The notes: generated from the sequence alone by a model not told the origin. 22,176 nt of DNA from DATDYW01 sp964574865 (GCA_964574865.1 CAZNOT010000006.1:1-22176); one strand, 5' to 3'; positions 5,998 through 12,948 are shown, counted from the stretch's first letter. Made by a program: numbers and translations.

Positions 5998-6422
5998 GTG
6001 AGAGCCGGAGGCGGCGGGTGAGGGGGTTGCGTCATGGCCGGGAGTCCGATGATTTGCGGTACCCACGGCTGGCGGGGGTCGGGTTGGGGCGGATCTTGCG
6101 CCTGCGGCAGCCGGTAGTAGGCGAGCGCTCTATCGTCGCAGAGCTGCCAGCCAGCGGCGAACAGCTCGTCGATGTAGGCCTGCGTGCCGCTCCGCATCAT
6201 GCCGACGAGATCGACGTGCCCGGCGCTCATGTTGATGCCGGCAATTTGGCAGTGGTGGCCGAGGATTTGGAAGCCTCCGGTCTTGCTGAGCGAGTCGAGC
6301 TCGGCGAGGCCGAACTCGAAATCCTTGCCGCGGATCTTGAAGACGGGAGGGGTTGGGTGCCCGTCGTACGGAATGAGCCAGTACGGCGCTGATAGGGTTA
6401 TTTGGATGCTGGGAATGATCAT
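5988..6422 (-). CDS. Unknown protein with proline-rich tail, 144 aa
   Basis: I set the start at ATG 6422 because the upstream part of the open frame lacks protein-like character and overlaps the promoter and start of the divergent thioredoxin-fold gene. The product has a folded-looking part (residues about 1-110) with an H-H-C motif and a Y-I-D-E-L-F-A-A-G-W segment typical of an amphipathic helix. A proline-rich tail follows (about 111-144, several runs of P). No signal peptide or family is recognised. The stop codon is embedded in the terminator loop, which supports the frame. No Shine-Dalgarno site is present. Confidence 0.6.
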   Translation of the reverse strand: MIIPSIQITLSAPYWLIPYDGHPTPPVFKIRGKDFEFGLAELDSLSKTGGFQILGHHCQIAGINMSAGHVDLVGMMRSGTQAYIDELFAAGWQLCDDRALAYYRLPQAQDPPQPDPRQPWVPQIIGLPAMTQPPHPPPPALTPP

Positions 6423-6482
6423 GGTTTCGGTCTTGTTCGCTACGGACGCTACCGCCGCCGGCAAAAAATATCCAGCGCGCGG

Positions 6483-6488
6483 TACAAT
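6483..6488 (+). promoter_or_regulatory. -10 box TACAAT of the thioredoxin-fold gene, leaderless type
   Basis: It ends 7 nt before the GTG start at 6496. No convincing -35 is seen. Confidence 0.55.
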
Positions 6489-6495
6489 TCCCGCC

Positions 6496-6957
6496 GTGAA
6501 GAAGCCCCGCCCTCGTAGCCTGAAAGTCCCCGCCGCGCTCGCGGCGATTGCGGTGGTTGCGGTCGCCGTGGTCGCGACTTTGCCTGTCGCCCCCGAGGCG
6601 GTCGCGCCGGTCGTCTGCGCCGCCGCGGAAATCGCGCCCCACGGCACGACCGTCGTGAGCTACTCGCCGGGCTGCGCCGAGCGCTACGCCGCGGCGGGCA
6701 AGAAAACCGTGCTCTTCTTCCGCGCGTACTGGTGCGGCGCGTGCGCCGACGCAGCCGCCCGTATCGCGGACGAAGCGGCGGCCGGACCGTCGGACCTCGT
6801 CGTGGTCGAGGTGGACTACGACGACTCGGCCGAGCTCAAACGGCGCTACGGAGTGACGCTCCAGCACACGTTCGTGCAGATCGACGCCGGGGGGAACGAG
6901 CTCGGCCAGTGGGTAGGGTTCGGCGCGCTCGCCGAGCTCTACGCGGCGCTCGACTAG
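6496..6957 (+). CDS. Membrane-anchored thioredoxin-fold protein, 153 aa, CGAC active site
   Basis: I chose GTG 6496 because a TACAAT box ends 7 nt before it and the first codons then give a basic N-terminus plus one membrane helix (residues 11-30), placing the domain outside the cytoplasm. The thioredoxin fold follows: a V-L-F-F strand, then the redox motif C80-G-A-C83 preceded by F-R-A-Y-W. The position normally held by the cis-proline is H124 in L-Q-H-T-F-V-Q-I-D. Additional cysteines are C41 and C60. It probably acts as an oxidoreductase on exported proteins, but the CGAC motif and the His in place of cis-Pro leave its direction (oxidase, reductase or isomerase) open. The DedA-type gene follows after 20 nt with its own TACAAT box. 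Confidence 0.85.
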   Translation: MKKPRPRSLKVPAALAAIAVVAVAVVATLPVAPEAVAPVVCAAAEIAPHGTTVVSYSPGCAERYAAAGKKTVLFFRAYWCGACADAAARIADEAAAGPSDLVVVEVDYDDSAELKRRYGVTLQHTFVQIDAGGNELGQWVGFGALAELYAALD

Positions 6958-6965
6958 CGGCGGGG

Positions 6966-6971
6966 TACAAT
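6966..6971 (+). promoter_or_regulatory. -10 box TACAAT of the DedA-type gene, leaderless type
   Basis: It ends 6 nt before the GTG start at 6978, in the 20-nt gap after the thioredoxin-fold gene. Confidence 0.55.
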
Positions 6972-6977
6972 CTCGGG

Positions 6978-7511
6978 GTGGATTTAGCGGCGCTGCTCCC
7001 GGCGGTGGACGGTTGGGGAAACTGGGCGTACCTAGCGATTTTCGCCGTCTCGTTTCTGGAGTCGGCTCCGCTCCTGGGCACCGCCATCCCCGGCGTCACC
7101 GTGGTTGCGGTCGCGGGGTTCGGCGCGGCGCAAGGCTTCTTCGCGCTGTGGCCGCTCGCCGTCGCCGTCTCGCTCGGCGCGTTCCTGGGCGATATCGGCG
7201 GCTACTGGCTCGGCGCGCGGAGTCGCGGCGCCTTCACCAACGAGGCGCGCTTCCTCAACGAGCGGCACTTGGTCCGCGCGAAGGCGTTCTTCGCCGCCCA
7301 CGGCGGCAAGAGCGTCTTCCTCGGCCGCTTCTCGGGCGTGATGCGCGCGACCGTGCCCTTCGTCGCCGGCGCGTCCGCGATGCCGTTCTGGTCGTTCCTC
7401 GCCTGGAACGCGGTCTCGGCGCTCCCCTGGACGCTCGTCTGGCTCGCCGCGGGCTGGCTCTCCGGCGGCGCGATCCTATCGGTCTGGGATTTGGTCAGGT
7501 CAGTTTTTTAG
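6978..7511 (+). CDS. DedA / VTT-domain (SNARE-associated) membrane protein, 177 aa
   Basis: This is a multi-pass membrane protein of the DedA family, some members of which flip undecaprenyl phosphate or phospholipids and maintain the proton motive force. Visible hallmarks are F-L-E-S-A-P-L-L-G-T-x-I-P-G near the N-terminus (residues about 25-38) and a glycine-rich G-A-F-L-G-D-I-G-G-Y-W-L-G-A segment. The G-R-F-S-G-V-M-R-A-T-V-P-F-V-A-G-A-S-A-M block carries the conserved arginines, and W/F-rich helices follow. The length is slightly short for the family (about 190-220 aa). The GTG start was chosen from the TACAAT box 6 nt upstream; the longer frame overlaps the preceding gene. The family is clear; the transported lipid is not. 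Confidence 0.88.
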   Translation: MDLAALLPAVDGWGNWAYLAIFAVSFLESAPLLGTAIPGVTVVAVAGFGAAQGFFALWPLAVAVSLGAFLGDIGGYWLGARSRGAFTNEARFLNERHLVRAKAFFAAHGGKSVFLGRFSGVMRATVPFVAGASAMPFWSFLAWNAVSALPWTLVWLAAGWLSGGAILSVWDLVRSVF

Positions 7512-7518
7512 GCTGGCG

Positions 7519-7549
7519 AAAAAAGAAAAGCGCCCGTATCTCAGGGCGC
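7519..7549 (-). terminator. Terminator with the stop codon in its loop (hydroxylase gene)
   Basis: A perfect 6-bp stem (7530-7535 with 7544-7549) is followed on the minus strand by TTTTCTTTTTT. The TGA (7541-7543) lies in the 8-nt loop. Confidence 0.85.
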
Positions 7550-8116
7550 GTCGGGCGGGCTGTCGGGCTGGACGTCGGGCAGGGGATCGCCGGGCTGCGG
7601 GAACGGTCGGGTTGCGCGGCGCACGTTCGTGCCGAGGAGAATGTCCGCGATCGGCAGCACGACGTTGAGGTTCCACTCCGGCCGGTGGTGGTGCACCAGG
7701 TGGTGACCGTTAATGTAGCGGAAGAAGGCGGTCCGCTCGAACCATCGGCCTCTCGGCAGGTGCATGCACCAGTGGAGGTACTCGTACGCCGCGTAGTAGC
7801 ACGCGAGCGCGGCGGTGACGCCGAGCGGCGCCGCGATCGATCCGTAGAGCCAGAGCCAGACGACCCAGAAGGGTGACGAGGCGATGGCCACGAGGACGGG
7901 CCCGTTCCACCAGGCCATGTGAATCGTGTGGCGGTCTGGTTCGCGCTGGAGGTGGTACGAGCTGTCCGCGCGGAAGGTGCCGTGGTGGGTCAGCGCGTGC
8001 GCCTCGTACGCGTACCGGAATTTTCCGACGGGCGCGTGCATGACGTAGCGGTGGAGGATCCACTCGAAGAGCGACGAGTACACGACGCCGACGGCGAAGA
8101 AGATTAGGAAGGTCAT
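7541..8116 (-). CDS. Fatty acid hydroxylase superfamily (di-iron) membrane protein, 191 aa
   Basis: This family uses a histidine-bound di-iron centre to hydroxylate or desaturate lipids, sterols or carotenoids with O2. The histidine clusters are in order: H22-R-Y-V-M-H27, H40 with H44-H45, H115-x3-H119, and H138-H139-x2-H142-H143-H144. Hydrophobic helices lie between them (about 2-18, 72-92, 96-112). A proline-rich tail follows after residue 165. The first cluster resembles CrtZ-like carotenoid hydroxylases, but the substrate cannot be assigned. I use ATG 8116, since the longer frame overlaps the next gene's terminator. A TATACT box at 8146-8151 predicts a leader of about 22 nt, CA-rich and without a Shine-Dalgarno site. 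An O2-dependent enzyme is unexpected if the host is a fermentative CPR bacterium. Confidence 0.85.
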   Translation of the reverse strand: MTFLIFFAVGVVYSSLFEWILHRYVMHAPVGKFRYAYEAHALTHHGTFRADSSYHLQREPDRHTIHMAWWNGPVLVAIASSPFWVVWLWLYGSIAAPLGVTAALACYYAAYEYLHWCMHLPRGRWFERTAFFRYINGHHLVHHHRPEWNLNVVLPIADILLGTNVRRATRPFPQPGDPLPDVQPDSPPDAP

Positions 8117-8145
8117 GTTGTTTGTGGGGTGCGAGGTTCCCGAAG

Positions 8146-8151
8146 AGTATA
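8146..8151 (-). promoter_or_regulatory. -10 box TATACT of the hydroxylase gene
   Basis: It lies 29 nt before the ATG at 8116. The leader contains ACCCCACAAACAAC and no Shine-Dalgarno site. Confidence 0.5.
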
Positions 8152-8181
8152 GCCCCCGCCGCCCGAAAGTCGCTGCCGACC

Positions 8182-8207
8182 AAAAGAAAAGCCGCCTTTC
8201 AGGCGGC
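8182..8207 (-). terminator. Terminator with the stop codon in its loop (103-aa protein)
   Basis: A perfect 6-bp stem (8191-8196 with 8202-8207) is followed by TTTTCTTTTGG on the minus strand. The TGA at 8199-8201 is in the 5-nt loop. Confidence 0.85.
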
Positions 8208-8510
8208 GAGGCTGCGTCCGTGCGCGCGGATCCGGCGGAGGGTGAGTTTGCGCCGGTAGCCTGAATCATCGGCGCGGCACGCCTGGGTTATCGCCTGGAG
8301 ATCCAAGCTGAGCGACGGGTGGAAATCGTCATCCCGGACCCAGAGCTCGTGCCACGCGATCCGCGCCCAGGTGGGCTTGAGGTTCACGCAGAGCCAGCGA
8401 TCGATTGAGCGGAAGCGCTCGATCCACGCCGGGTCGAGCGACCAGAGAGCGCCCCGGACGAGCTCCGCGAAGCTATCGGCGCGACAGGTTGATTGAATCG
8501 GTGGTTTCAT
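8199..8510 (-). CDS. Unknown basic soluble protein, 103 aa
   Basis: No family is recognised. The protein is rich in R, W, L and D, with a tryptophan-containing middle (several W between residues 23 and 57) and a basic C-terminus (Y-R-R-K-L-T-L-R-R-I-R). It has no signal peptide or membrane helix. A promoter TTGACT-N16-TAGTCT (8527-8554) overlaps the end of the VanY-type gene, and the stop codon sits within the terminator loop, so start and end are both supported. The leader is about 9 nt and has no Shine-Dalgarno site. Confidence 0.65.
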   Translation of the reverse strand: MKPPIQSTCRADSFAELVRGALWSLDPAWIERFRSIDRWLCVNLKPTWARIAWHELWVRDDDFHPSLSLDLQAITQACRADDSGYRRKLTLRRIRAHGRSLAA

Positions 8511-8526
8511 GGGCTGTCTGTCGGCC

Positions 8527-8554
8527 AGACTAGCGCAACTCTCGGGCTAGTCAA
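8527..8554 (-). promoter_or_regulatory. Promoter TTGACT-N16-TAGTCT of the 103-aa protein gene
   Basis: The -35 is at 8549-8554 and the -10 at 8527-8532 on the minus strand, overlapping the last codons of the upstream gene. The -10 ends 16 nt before the ATG at 8510. An imperfect palindrome (GACTAGC/GCTAGTC) spans the same bases. Confidence 0.55.
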
Positions 8555-9431
8555 AAATTTCTCCGAGGTAGCTGTCGATGTCGCGCTGGTCCATGTCGTA
8601 AAAGTGAATGCCCTTCTTGTGGAGGTGGCGCGCGAGGTCCTCGCCGACGAAGCGCCAGTGCCACGGCTCGTAGATGTAGTACGCGTTGCCCGCGGGGTAG
8701 GAGAGGGTGAACCCGAACTTGTAGGCATTCTCCTCGAGCCACGCGAAGGCCTCGGTCTTATCGAAGCCGGTGAGGCCGCCGCCGATCGCGGGGGTCGTGA
8801 GGTCGACGGTTGTGCCGAGCTGGTGCTCCGAGTAGCCCTGGTCGGCCGAGAACTTGCTCGCGGCCGTCGTGCCGTAGGTCACGCTGTAGCTGCCCTTGAG
8901 GTCGGCTTGCTCGCCGAAGGAGCGGTAGGCCGACGCGACATCGATGGTGACGCCGTCGTCCTCGGCCGCCTCGATCATTTTTTTGAGGAAGGGGAGCACC
9001 TGCTTGTGGACCGTGAGCTCCTTGTCCTCTGGGGAGCGGTACTCGGCCGGAACGTCGAGCACCTTGGGCGGCGTGTAGTTCTCGTTGAGGAAGAAGACCT
9101 TCGAGTACTTGGCGAGGAGCTCGGGGTCGAGCTTCGCGAGGTCTTCGAGCTCGTCGGCCTTGCGCTCGGCCTTGCGCTTCTCCTGGGCGAGATCGTCGCT
9201 CTTCTCCTTCTCGGCGGCGAGCTGCTCGGCGAGCTGCGCGGTCTCCGTGCGCGCGAGCTCGAGGGCGACGGTCGTCGAGGCGGCCTCCGCCCGCGCCGCT
9301 TCGGCTTCCGCCCGCGCCGCTTCGGCCGCGCCGGCGGCGAGGTCGTAGCGGTACCATCCGAATCCGCCGGTGGCCGCGAAGATTGCGGCTAGGGCGGCCA
9401 GGACGGGAACGGTGGCGGGCGCTTCTCTCAT
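8547..9431 (-). CDS. VanY-type D-alanyl-D-alanine carboxypeptidase, 294 aa
   Basis: This zinc peptidase removes the terminal D-Ala from peptidoglycan stem peptides. It has an N-terminal membrane anchor (residues about 8-25), a long A/E/K-rich coiled coil (33-100), then the M15B/VanY domain (about 120-294). The domain shows S-A-Y-R-S-F, S-E-H203-Q-L-G-T-T-V-D210 (zinc ligands) and E255-P-W-H258-W-R-F (catalytic Glu and third ligand). I prefer ATG 9431 to the upstream ATG 9449, because the extended -10 box TGCTAGATT lies between them and would otherwise be inside the gene. The product would supply tetrapeptide donors to an L,D-transpeptidase such as that at 15432-16289. No U-rich terminator follows. 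Confidence 0.93.
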   Translation of the reverse strand: MREAPATVPVLAALAAIFAATGGFGWYRYDLAAGAAEAARAEAEAARAEAASTTVALELARTETAQLAEQLAAEKEKSDDLAQEKRKAERKADELEDLAKLDPELLAKYSKVFFLNENYTPPKVLDVPAEYRSPEDKELTVHKQVLPFLKKMIEAAEDDGVTIDVASAYRSFGEQADLKGSYSVTYGTTAASKFSADQGYSEHQLGTTVDLTTPAIGGGLTGFDKTEAFAWLEENAYKFGFTLSYPAGNAYYIYEPWHWRFVGEDLARHLHKKGIHFYDMDQRDIDSYLGEIFD

Positions 9432-9439
9432 GGGTACAA

Positions 9440-9445
9440 AATCTA
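9440..9445 (-). promoter_or_regulatory. Extended -10 box TAGATT of the VanY-type gene, leaderless type
   Basis: TG-C-TAGATT on the minus strand ends 8 nt before the ATG at 9431. It decides between the two candidate starts. Confidence 0.6.
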
Positions 9446-9480
9446 GCATGTCACGAAAGCCAGGGCTGGGCCACTGATTC

Positions 9481-10578
9481 TTACGATTTCGGCTCGGTTT
9501 CGCGGAGCGACTCTCTACTTTGCCGAAGGTATTTCTTCAGGAGCGCGGCGAGCGCGAGGAACACGGCGAGGTAGGTGGTCGTGGCGAGCCAGCCTGGCAG
9601 CGCGGCGTAGAGCGACGGCCAGCGCGAGAGGGCTGGCCAGTGCAGCAGGTAAATTTCGTACGAGAGGAGACCGAACGTTCCGAGGAGCCGGAAACGGACT
9701 GGCGCGAGCGCGAGGGCGAGGATGACCGCGAGCGCCGTCACGATGCCGGCGCTCTGCTCCCAGGACGTTCCAATTCCCGCCGCGTGCACGGCGCACCACC
9801 CCGTAGCGGCGAGGAGCGACGCGGCGATCCAGCCGCCCGCACGGCTGTCGCGCAGGCCGATGAGCGCCCGCGTAATTTCGGCGCGGCTCGAGAGGGCCCA
9901 CGCCGCGAGGGTGCCGATCGGGAAGGCGAGGTAGTGGTCTTGGTAGAGGCCGATGACGCCCGCGAGCGCCGAAGGACCCCACGCGGTAAGCGCGTACCCG
10001 AGCGTCGCGCAAACTACCGCCGCGAGCCACGGTCGTGCCGCCGAGAAGGCGAGCGGGAAGATCAGGTAGAACCCGACGATGAGCGTGAGGTACCAGAGCG
10101 GCGAATTGATGTCGGCGTACAGGTCGGCGGTGGGGAAGTAGCCGATGGCCGCGCGGGCAATTTCACCCACGTCTCGGCCGAGGCCCATCAGCCAATCGGC
10201 CGCGAGGAAAATTGCTAGCGTCGTCCACATCGGCGCGTAGAGCTTCGGCAGGTGGCGGCGGTAGAAGTCGGGCGCCGCGCGCGGGTTGGCGAGCGCGCTC
10301 GCGGCGAGCCCGTACCCTGCCAGGATTAGAAAAATGTTCACCCCGACTCCGCCGCCGACCGAGAGCGGGAAGAGGAAGCGCCCACCCGGCACGAGCGCGT
10401 AGCCGATGTGGGCGAAGACGACGAGCAGAATGGCGAGACCCTTCAGATCTTCGGTCGTGGATCGGGGGAAAAAATCTCCGCCTGGCTCACGTCGTCTGGC
10501 GCTCGCGAGCAGGGCGGCGGCGAGAATCGCCCCGAAAATCAAAGTCGAGCGGACGGGGTCGTCTAACAGGTTAACCAC
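9481..10578 (-). CDS. Acyltransferase 3 family integral membrane protein, 365 aa
   Basis: These proteins move acyl groups (acetyl, succinyl and others) onto surface sugars, peptidoglycan or lipids. Visible hallmarks are K-G-L-A-I-L-L-V-V-F-A-H57 at the first conserved helix (catalytic-type His), the G-V-N-I-F-L-I-L-A-G-Y-G segment, S-P-L-W-Y-L-T-L, and L-S-Y-E-I-Y-L-L-H-W-P near the C-terminus. About ten membrane helices are seen, and no SGNH domain is fused. The GTG start at 10578 is preceded by TAAAGT with 6 nt between, matching the local leaderless pattern. The acceptor molecule is unknown; the nearby envelope genes suggest surface glycans or peptidoglycan. Confidence 0.92.
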   Translation of the reverse strand: MVNLLDDPVRSTLIFGAILAAALLASARRREPGGDFFPRSTTEDLKGLAILLVVFAHIGYALVPGGRFLFPLSVGGGVGVNIFLILAGYGLAASALANPRAAPDFYRRHLPKLYAPMWTTLAIFLAADWLMGLGRDVGEIARAAIGYFPTADLYADINSPLWYLTLIVGFYLIFPLAFSAARPWLAAVVCATLGYALTAWGPSALAGVIGLYQDHYLAFPIGTLAAWALSSRAEITRALIGLRDSRAGGWIAASLLAATGWCAVHAAGIGTSWEQSAGIVTALAVILALALAPVRFRLLGTFGLLSYEIYLLHWPALSRWPSLYAALPGWLATTTYLAVFLALAALLKKYLRQSRESLRETEPKS

Positions 10579-10584
10579 GGTGGG

Positions 10585-10590
10585 ACTTTA
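10585..10590 (-). promoter_or_regulatory. -10 box TAAAGT of the acyltransferase gene, leaderless type
   Basis: It ends 6 nt before the GTG start at 10578. Confidence 0.5.
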
Positions 10591-10604
10591 GCACCGCGCG
10601 AGCT

Positions 10605-10631
10605 AAAAAATTGGCCGCCCAAAAAATGGGC
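10605..10631 (-). terminator. Possible terminator downstream of the DUF2585 gene
   Basis: A short GCCC/GGGC stem (10617-10620 with 10628-10631) is followed by GGCCAATTTTTT on the minus strand. It is about 90 nt after the stop at 10720. The stem is short, so confidence is limited. Confidence 0.45.
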
Positions 10632-10719
10632 CCCCGGGGCGGGACGATACCAAACCGAGCCTAACGGTACGGTAAGTGAAAAGTGAGAGCTCGATTACGG
10701 TCGGGGTGGCGCGCGAGAG

Positions 10720-11310
10720 CTAGATTCCCAAGCCTACCGGCGCGCCAGCCGACTGCCACGCCTTAATGGACTCGAGCGGGTAGACGAGCATGATGACGTT
10801 GAGCGTCAGGTTGTCGCGCACCCACAGCAGGCAGCCAATCTCCATCGCCAGGATGAGCGCGACGCTGGCCCACGTCGGGAACTTCCACGCGAACAGGAAG
10901 CCGAGCGCCGCGAAGACGACGTCCATCGACGAGTTGAGCACGCTGTCGCCGACGTAGCCGATCGAGATGGTTACCGCGCGGTAGCGGTCGATGATGATCG
11001 GCGAGTTCTCGAGGATCTCCCACCCGGCCTCGATGATTGCCGCCCACACGAGCCGCGCGCGCACCGACAGCTTCCGCGCCACGAGCCACAGGAACCAGTA
11101 GAAGATGAGGCCGTGCGCGATGTGCGAGAAGGTGTACGCGTCGGCGACGCGCTGCGAGTTCTCGTCGCTCCACACCGACGGCTCCCACCAGCCGAAGCGC
11201 CCGTCGGGTCCCCACGGCGAGCGCCCCATCCACAGTTCGATGGCGGCGGTCGCGGCAACCACCCCGAGGACGGCGAGCGCGGGTTTTCGGTAGCGGCGAA
11301 TGAAATTCAT
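10720..11310 (-). CDS. DUF2585 / UPF0314 family membrane protein, 196 aa
   Basis: The family is uncharacterised and best known from Alphaproteobacteria. The conserved blocks are here in order: M-G-R-S-P-W (28-33), S-x-E-N-S-Q near 50, S-H-I-A-H-G (62-67), E-A-G-W-E-I-L-E-N (94-102), D-R-Y-R-A-x-T-I-S (108-116), G-D-S-V-L-N-S (121-127) and R-D-N-L-T-L-N (165-171). About four to five membrane helices are present, and the conserved polar residues (H63, H66, E94, E98, E101, D122, N126, D166) would lie near the membrane. The ATG at 11310 is preceded by TACAAT with only 6 nt between, so the mRNA is probably leaderless. The assignment is from memory of family motifs; the function is unknown. Confidence 0.85.
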   Translation of the reverse strand: MNFIRRYRKPALAVLGVVAATAAIELWMGRSPWGPDGRFGWWEPSVWSDENSQRVADAYTFSHIAHGLIFYWFLWLVARKLSVRARLVWAAIIEAGWEILENSPIIIDRYRAVTISIGYVGDSVLNSSMDVVFAALGFLFAWKFPTWASVALILAMEIGCLLWVRDNLTLNVIMLVYPLESIKAWQSAGAPVGLGI

Positions 11311-11316
11311 GCGGCA

Positions 11317-11322
11317 ATTGTA
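11317..11322 (-). promoter_or_regulatory. -10 box TACAAT of the DUF2585 gene, leaderless type
   Basis: It ends 6 nt before the ATG at 11310. Confidence 0.6.
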
Positions 11323-11339
11323 CTCCCAACGGCCGGGGC

Positions 11340-11364
11340 AAAAAGAAAAGCGCCTCAGGGCGCT
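11340..11364 (-). terminator. Terminator overlapping the stop codon of the 54-aa ORF
   Basis: A perfect 6-bp stem (11349-11354 with 11359-11364) is followed by TTTTCTTTTT on the minus strand. The TAG stop (11363-11365) overlaps the stem. Confidence 0.85.
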
Positions 11365-11527
11365 AGTGCCGTTTCTCGACGGGCGGGAGGTACTCGATTC
11401 TGATTCGGGCGCCGTCCACCCCGGCGGTAATCTCGATTGCCCCCGGGACGAGGTAGAAACCTTCGGCGTTCGGCGATACCAGCCGGGAGCGCGCCGACTG
11501 GTTCGGCGGCGCGCTCGCGACGGTCAC
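11363..11527 (-). CDS. Small protein, 54 aa, unknown
   Basis: I found this frame by asking what the terminator at 11340-11364 serves. A GTG at 11527 opens a frame to TAG 11363 that reads like folded protein. It has a polar start with two prolines, then alternating beta-strand-like segments: E-G-F-Y-L-V-P-G-A-I-E-I-T-A-G (residues 22-36) and A-R-I-R-I-E-Y-L-P-P (40-49). An in-frame TAA lies six codons upstream of the GTG, so no longer form exists. No signal peptide, membrane helix or known family is seen. A clear -10 box directly before the GTG is lacking, which lowers confidence in the exact start. Confidence 0.5.
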   Translation of the reverse strand: MTVASAPPNQSARSRLVSPNAEGFYLVPGAIEITAGVDGARIRIEYLPPVEKRH

Positions 11528-11644
11528 CGTACCGGCGCGTCGTTACCTTGCAGCGCGCATCGACGGTTCTCTACCAGTGTGCGCGGCGGCGCAAGGGAGG
11601 ATCTTATGCTGTAATATTCGGCCGGCGCCGACGTCCTAAACACC

Positions 11645-12847
11645 GTGACCCTCAAAAAACTTCCCGCCAAGATTTGCGCCGCGCTCGTCGCGGCGCTGCT
11701 CGTCGCGCCGTCGGCCGCGCTCGCCGCGGACCTCGAGGTCGCCGGCTGGATCCCGTACTGGAAGGCGAAGGAGGGCGCGAGGGACGCGCTCGCGCACCTC
11801 GACCAAATCGACGCGCTGTTCCCGTTCGCCTTCACCGTGAAGAAGGACGGGTCGCTCAAGGACGAGGCGAAGCTCTCGAAGTCGAACTGGAAGAAGCTCT
11901 TCGCCGCGGCGAGGAAGGACGGCGTCCCGATCATCCCGACAATCATGTCCGGCGACGGCGCGCTCATCGGCAAAATTCTCGGGGACGAGGATTCTCGCGC
12001 CGATCACGTCGGGGCGATCGTGAAGATGGTCGAGAAGGGTAAGTACGACGGCGTGGACATCGACTACGAGGGAAAGAAATCGTCCGGGCGCGACAACTTC
12101 TCGGCGTTCCTGGTCGAGCTGGGCCACGAGCTCGATTCGCTCGACGGCGGGAAAATCCTCTCGTGCACCATCGAGGCGCGCACGCCGCCCGAGGCGCTCT
12201 ACCGCGACGTGCCCGCGACGCTCGAGTACTCGAACGATTTCGCGGTCATCGCCGAGGCGTGCGACCGCGTGAACGTCATGACCTACGATCAGCAGCGCGC
12301 CGACCTCGCCGAGAACTCGGCCAAGAAGGGCGAGCCGTACTACCCGGTGGCCGACGTCGACTGGGTGCGCAAGGTGGCCGAGCTCACCCTCGAGAGCATC
12401 CCCGCCGAGAAGCTGCACCTCGGCGTCGCGACGTACGGCCGCGAGCTCGAGCTCTCCGTCGAGCCCGAGTGGTACCGCGGCTACGATTCGCTCTGGGCAT
12501 TCAACCCAGGCTACGCGGAGAAGCTCGCCAAGAGAAAGAAAATCGAAATCTTCCGCGCGAAGTCCGGCGAGGCCGCGTTCTCGTACTTCGAGGACCGTAA
12601 GGTCGCCAAGAAGATGGCGAAGGTCGAGGTACCCGACGGCACGCCCGAAGGCTTGCTCGCCGCGGCGCAGGCGCTGGCCTACGCCGACGAGACCGGCGAG
12701 ACCGTCACCGTGAACTACCTCACGTGGAGCGACGCTGAGGCGATCGGGCAGAAGGTCGATCTCGCCCGCGAGCTCGGCCTCGCCGGCATCGCGATCTTCA
12801 AAATCGACGGCGGGGAGGATGAGGCAATTTGGGGTCTGGTGGAGTAG
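11645..12847 (+). CDS. Secreted GH18-family glycosidase (chitinase/YaaH-like), 400 aa
   Basis: Family 18 enzymes hydrolyse beta-1,4 bonds next to N-acetylglucosamine in chitin, glycoproteins or peptidoglycan-like substrates. A signal peptide (residues 1-28, ending A-L-A-A) is followed by a TIM-barrel domain that begins V-A-G-W-I-P-Y-W (32-39). It carries the catalytic D135-G-V-D-I-D-Y-E142 motif, with E142 as the acid. Later strands are also typical: V-N-V-M-T-Y-D, L-H-L-G-V-A-T-Y-G-R and the C-terminal G-I-A-I-F-K-I-D-G-G. No LysM or chitin-binding module is attached. The start is GTG; an extended -10 TGCTGTAAT lies 28 nt upstream. It may act on the cell's own wall or on a host or neighbour's polysaccharide. 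Confidence 0.92.
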   Translation: MTLKKLPAKICAALVAALLVAPSAALAADLEVAGWIPYWKAKEGARDALAHLDQIDALFPFAFTVKKDGSLKDEAKLSKSNWKKLFAAARKDGVPIIPTIMSGDGALIGKILGDEDSRADHVGAIVKMVEKGKYDGVDIDYEGKKSSGRDNFSAFLVELGHELDSLDGGKILSCTIEARTPPEALYRDVPATLEYSNDFAVIAEACDRVNVMTYDQQRADLAENSAKKGEPYYPVADVDWVRKVAELTLESIPAEKLHLGVATYGRELELSVEPEWYRGYDSLWAFNPGYAEKLAKRKKIEIFRAKSGEAAFSYFEDRKVAKKMAKVEVPDGTPEGLLAAAQALAYADETGETVTVNYLTWSDAEAIGQKVDLARELGLAGIAIFKIDGGEDEAIWGLVE

Positions 12848-12848
12848 G

Positions 12849-12948
12849 GGCTTGCGCCGAAACTCTGTTGGGCGCAGAGTTTCGGCAGGTCCTTTCGAGA
12901 GACCGAAATTCTGGCCGTTTGGGAGAGCGGTCAGGTACCGAGAAAACA
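12849..12948 (+). other. Structured 3' region of the GH18 gene: three hairpins
   Basis: Three stem-loops follow the stop codon in series: a perfect 12-bp hairpin (12856-12867 with 12875-12886), a weak GGTC/GACC hairpin (12888-12904), and CTGGCCG/CGGTCAG with a wobble (12911-12934). A terminator at 12949-12994 ends the run. It may be a structured 3' UTR or a small RNA released from it. Confidence 0.45.

Noticed and set aside
8528..8552. GACTAGC/GCTAGTC hairpin as terminator of the VanY-type gene
   Set aside because: No T-run follows and the bases are better explained as the promoter of the downstream 103-aa gene.
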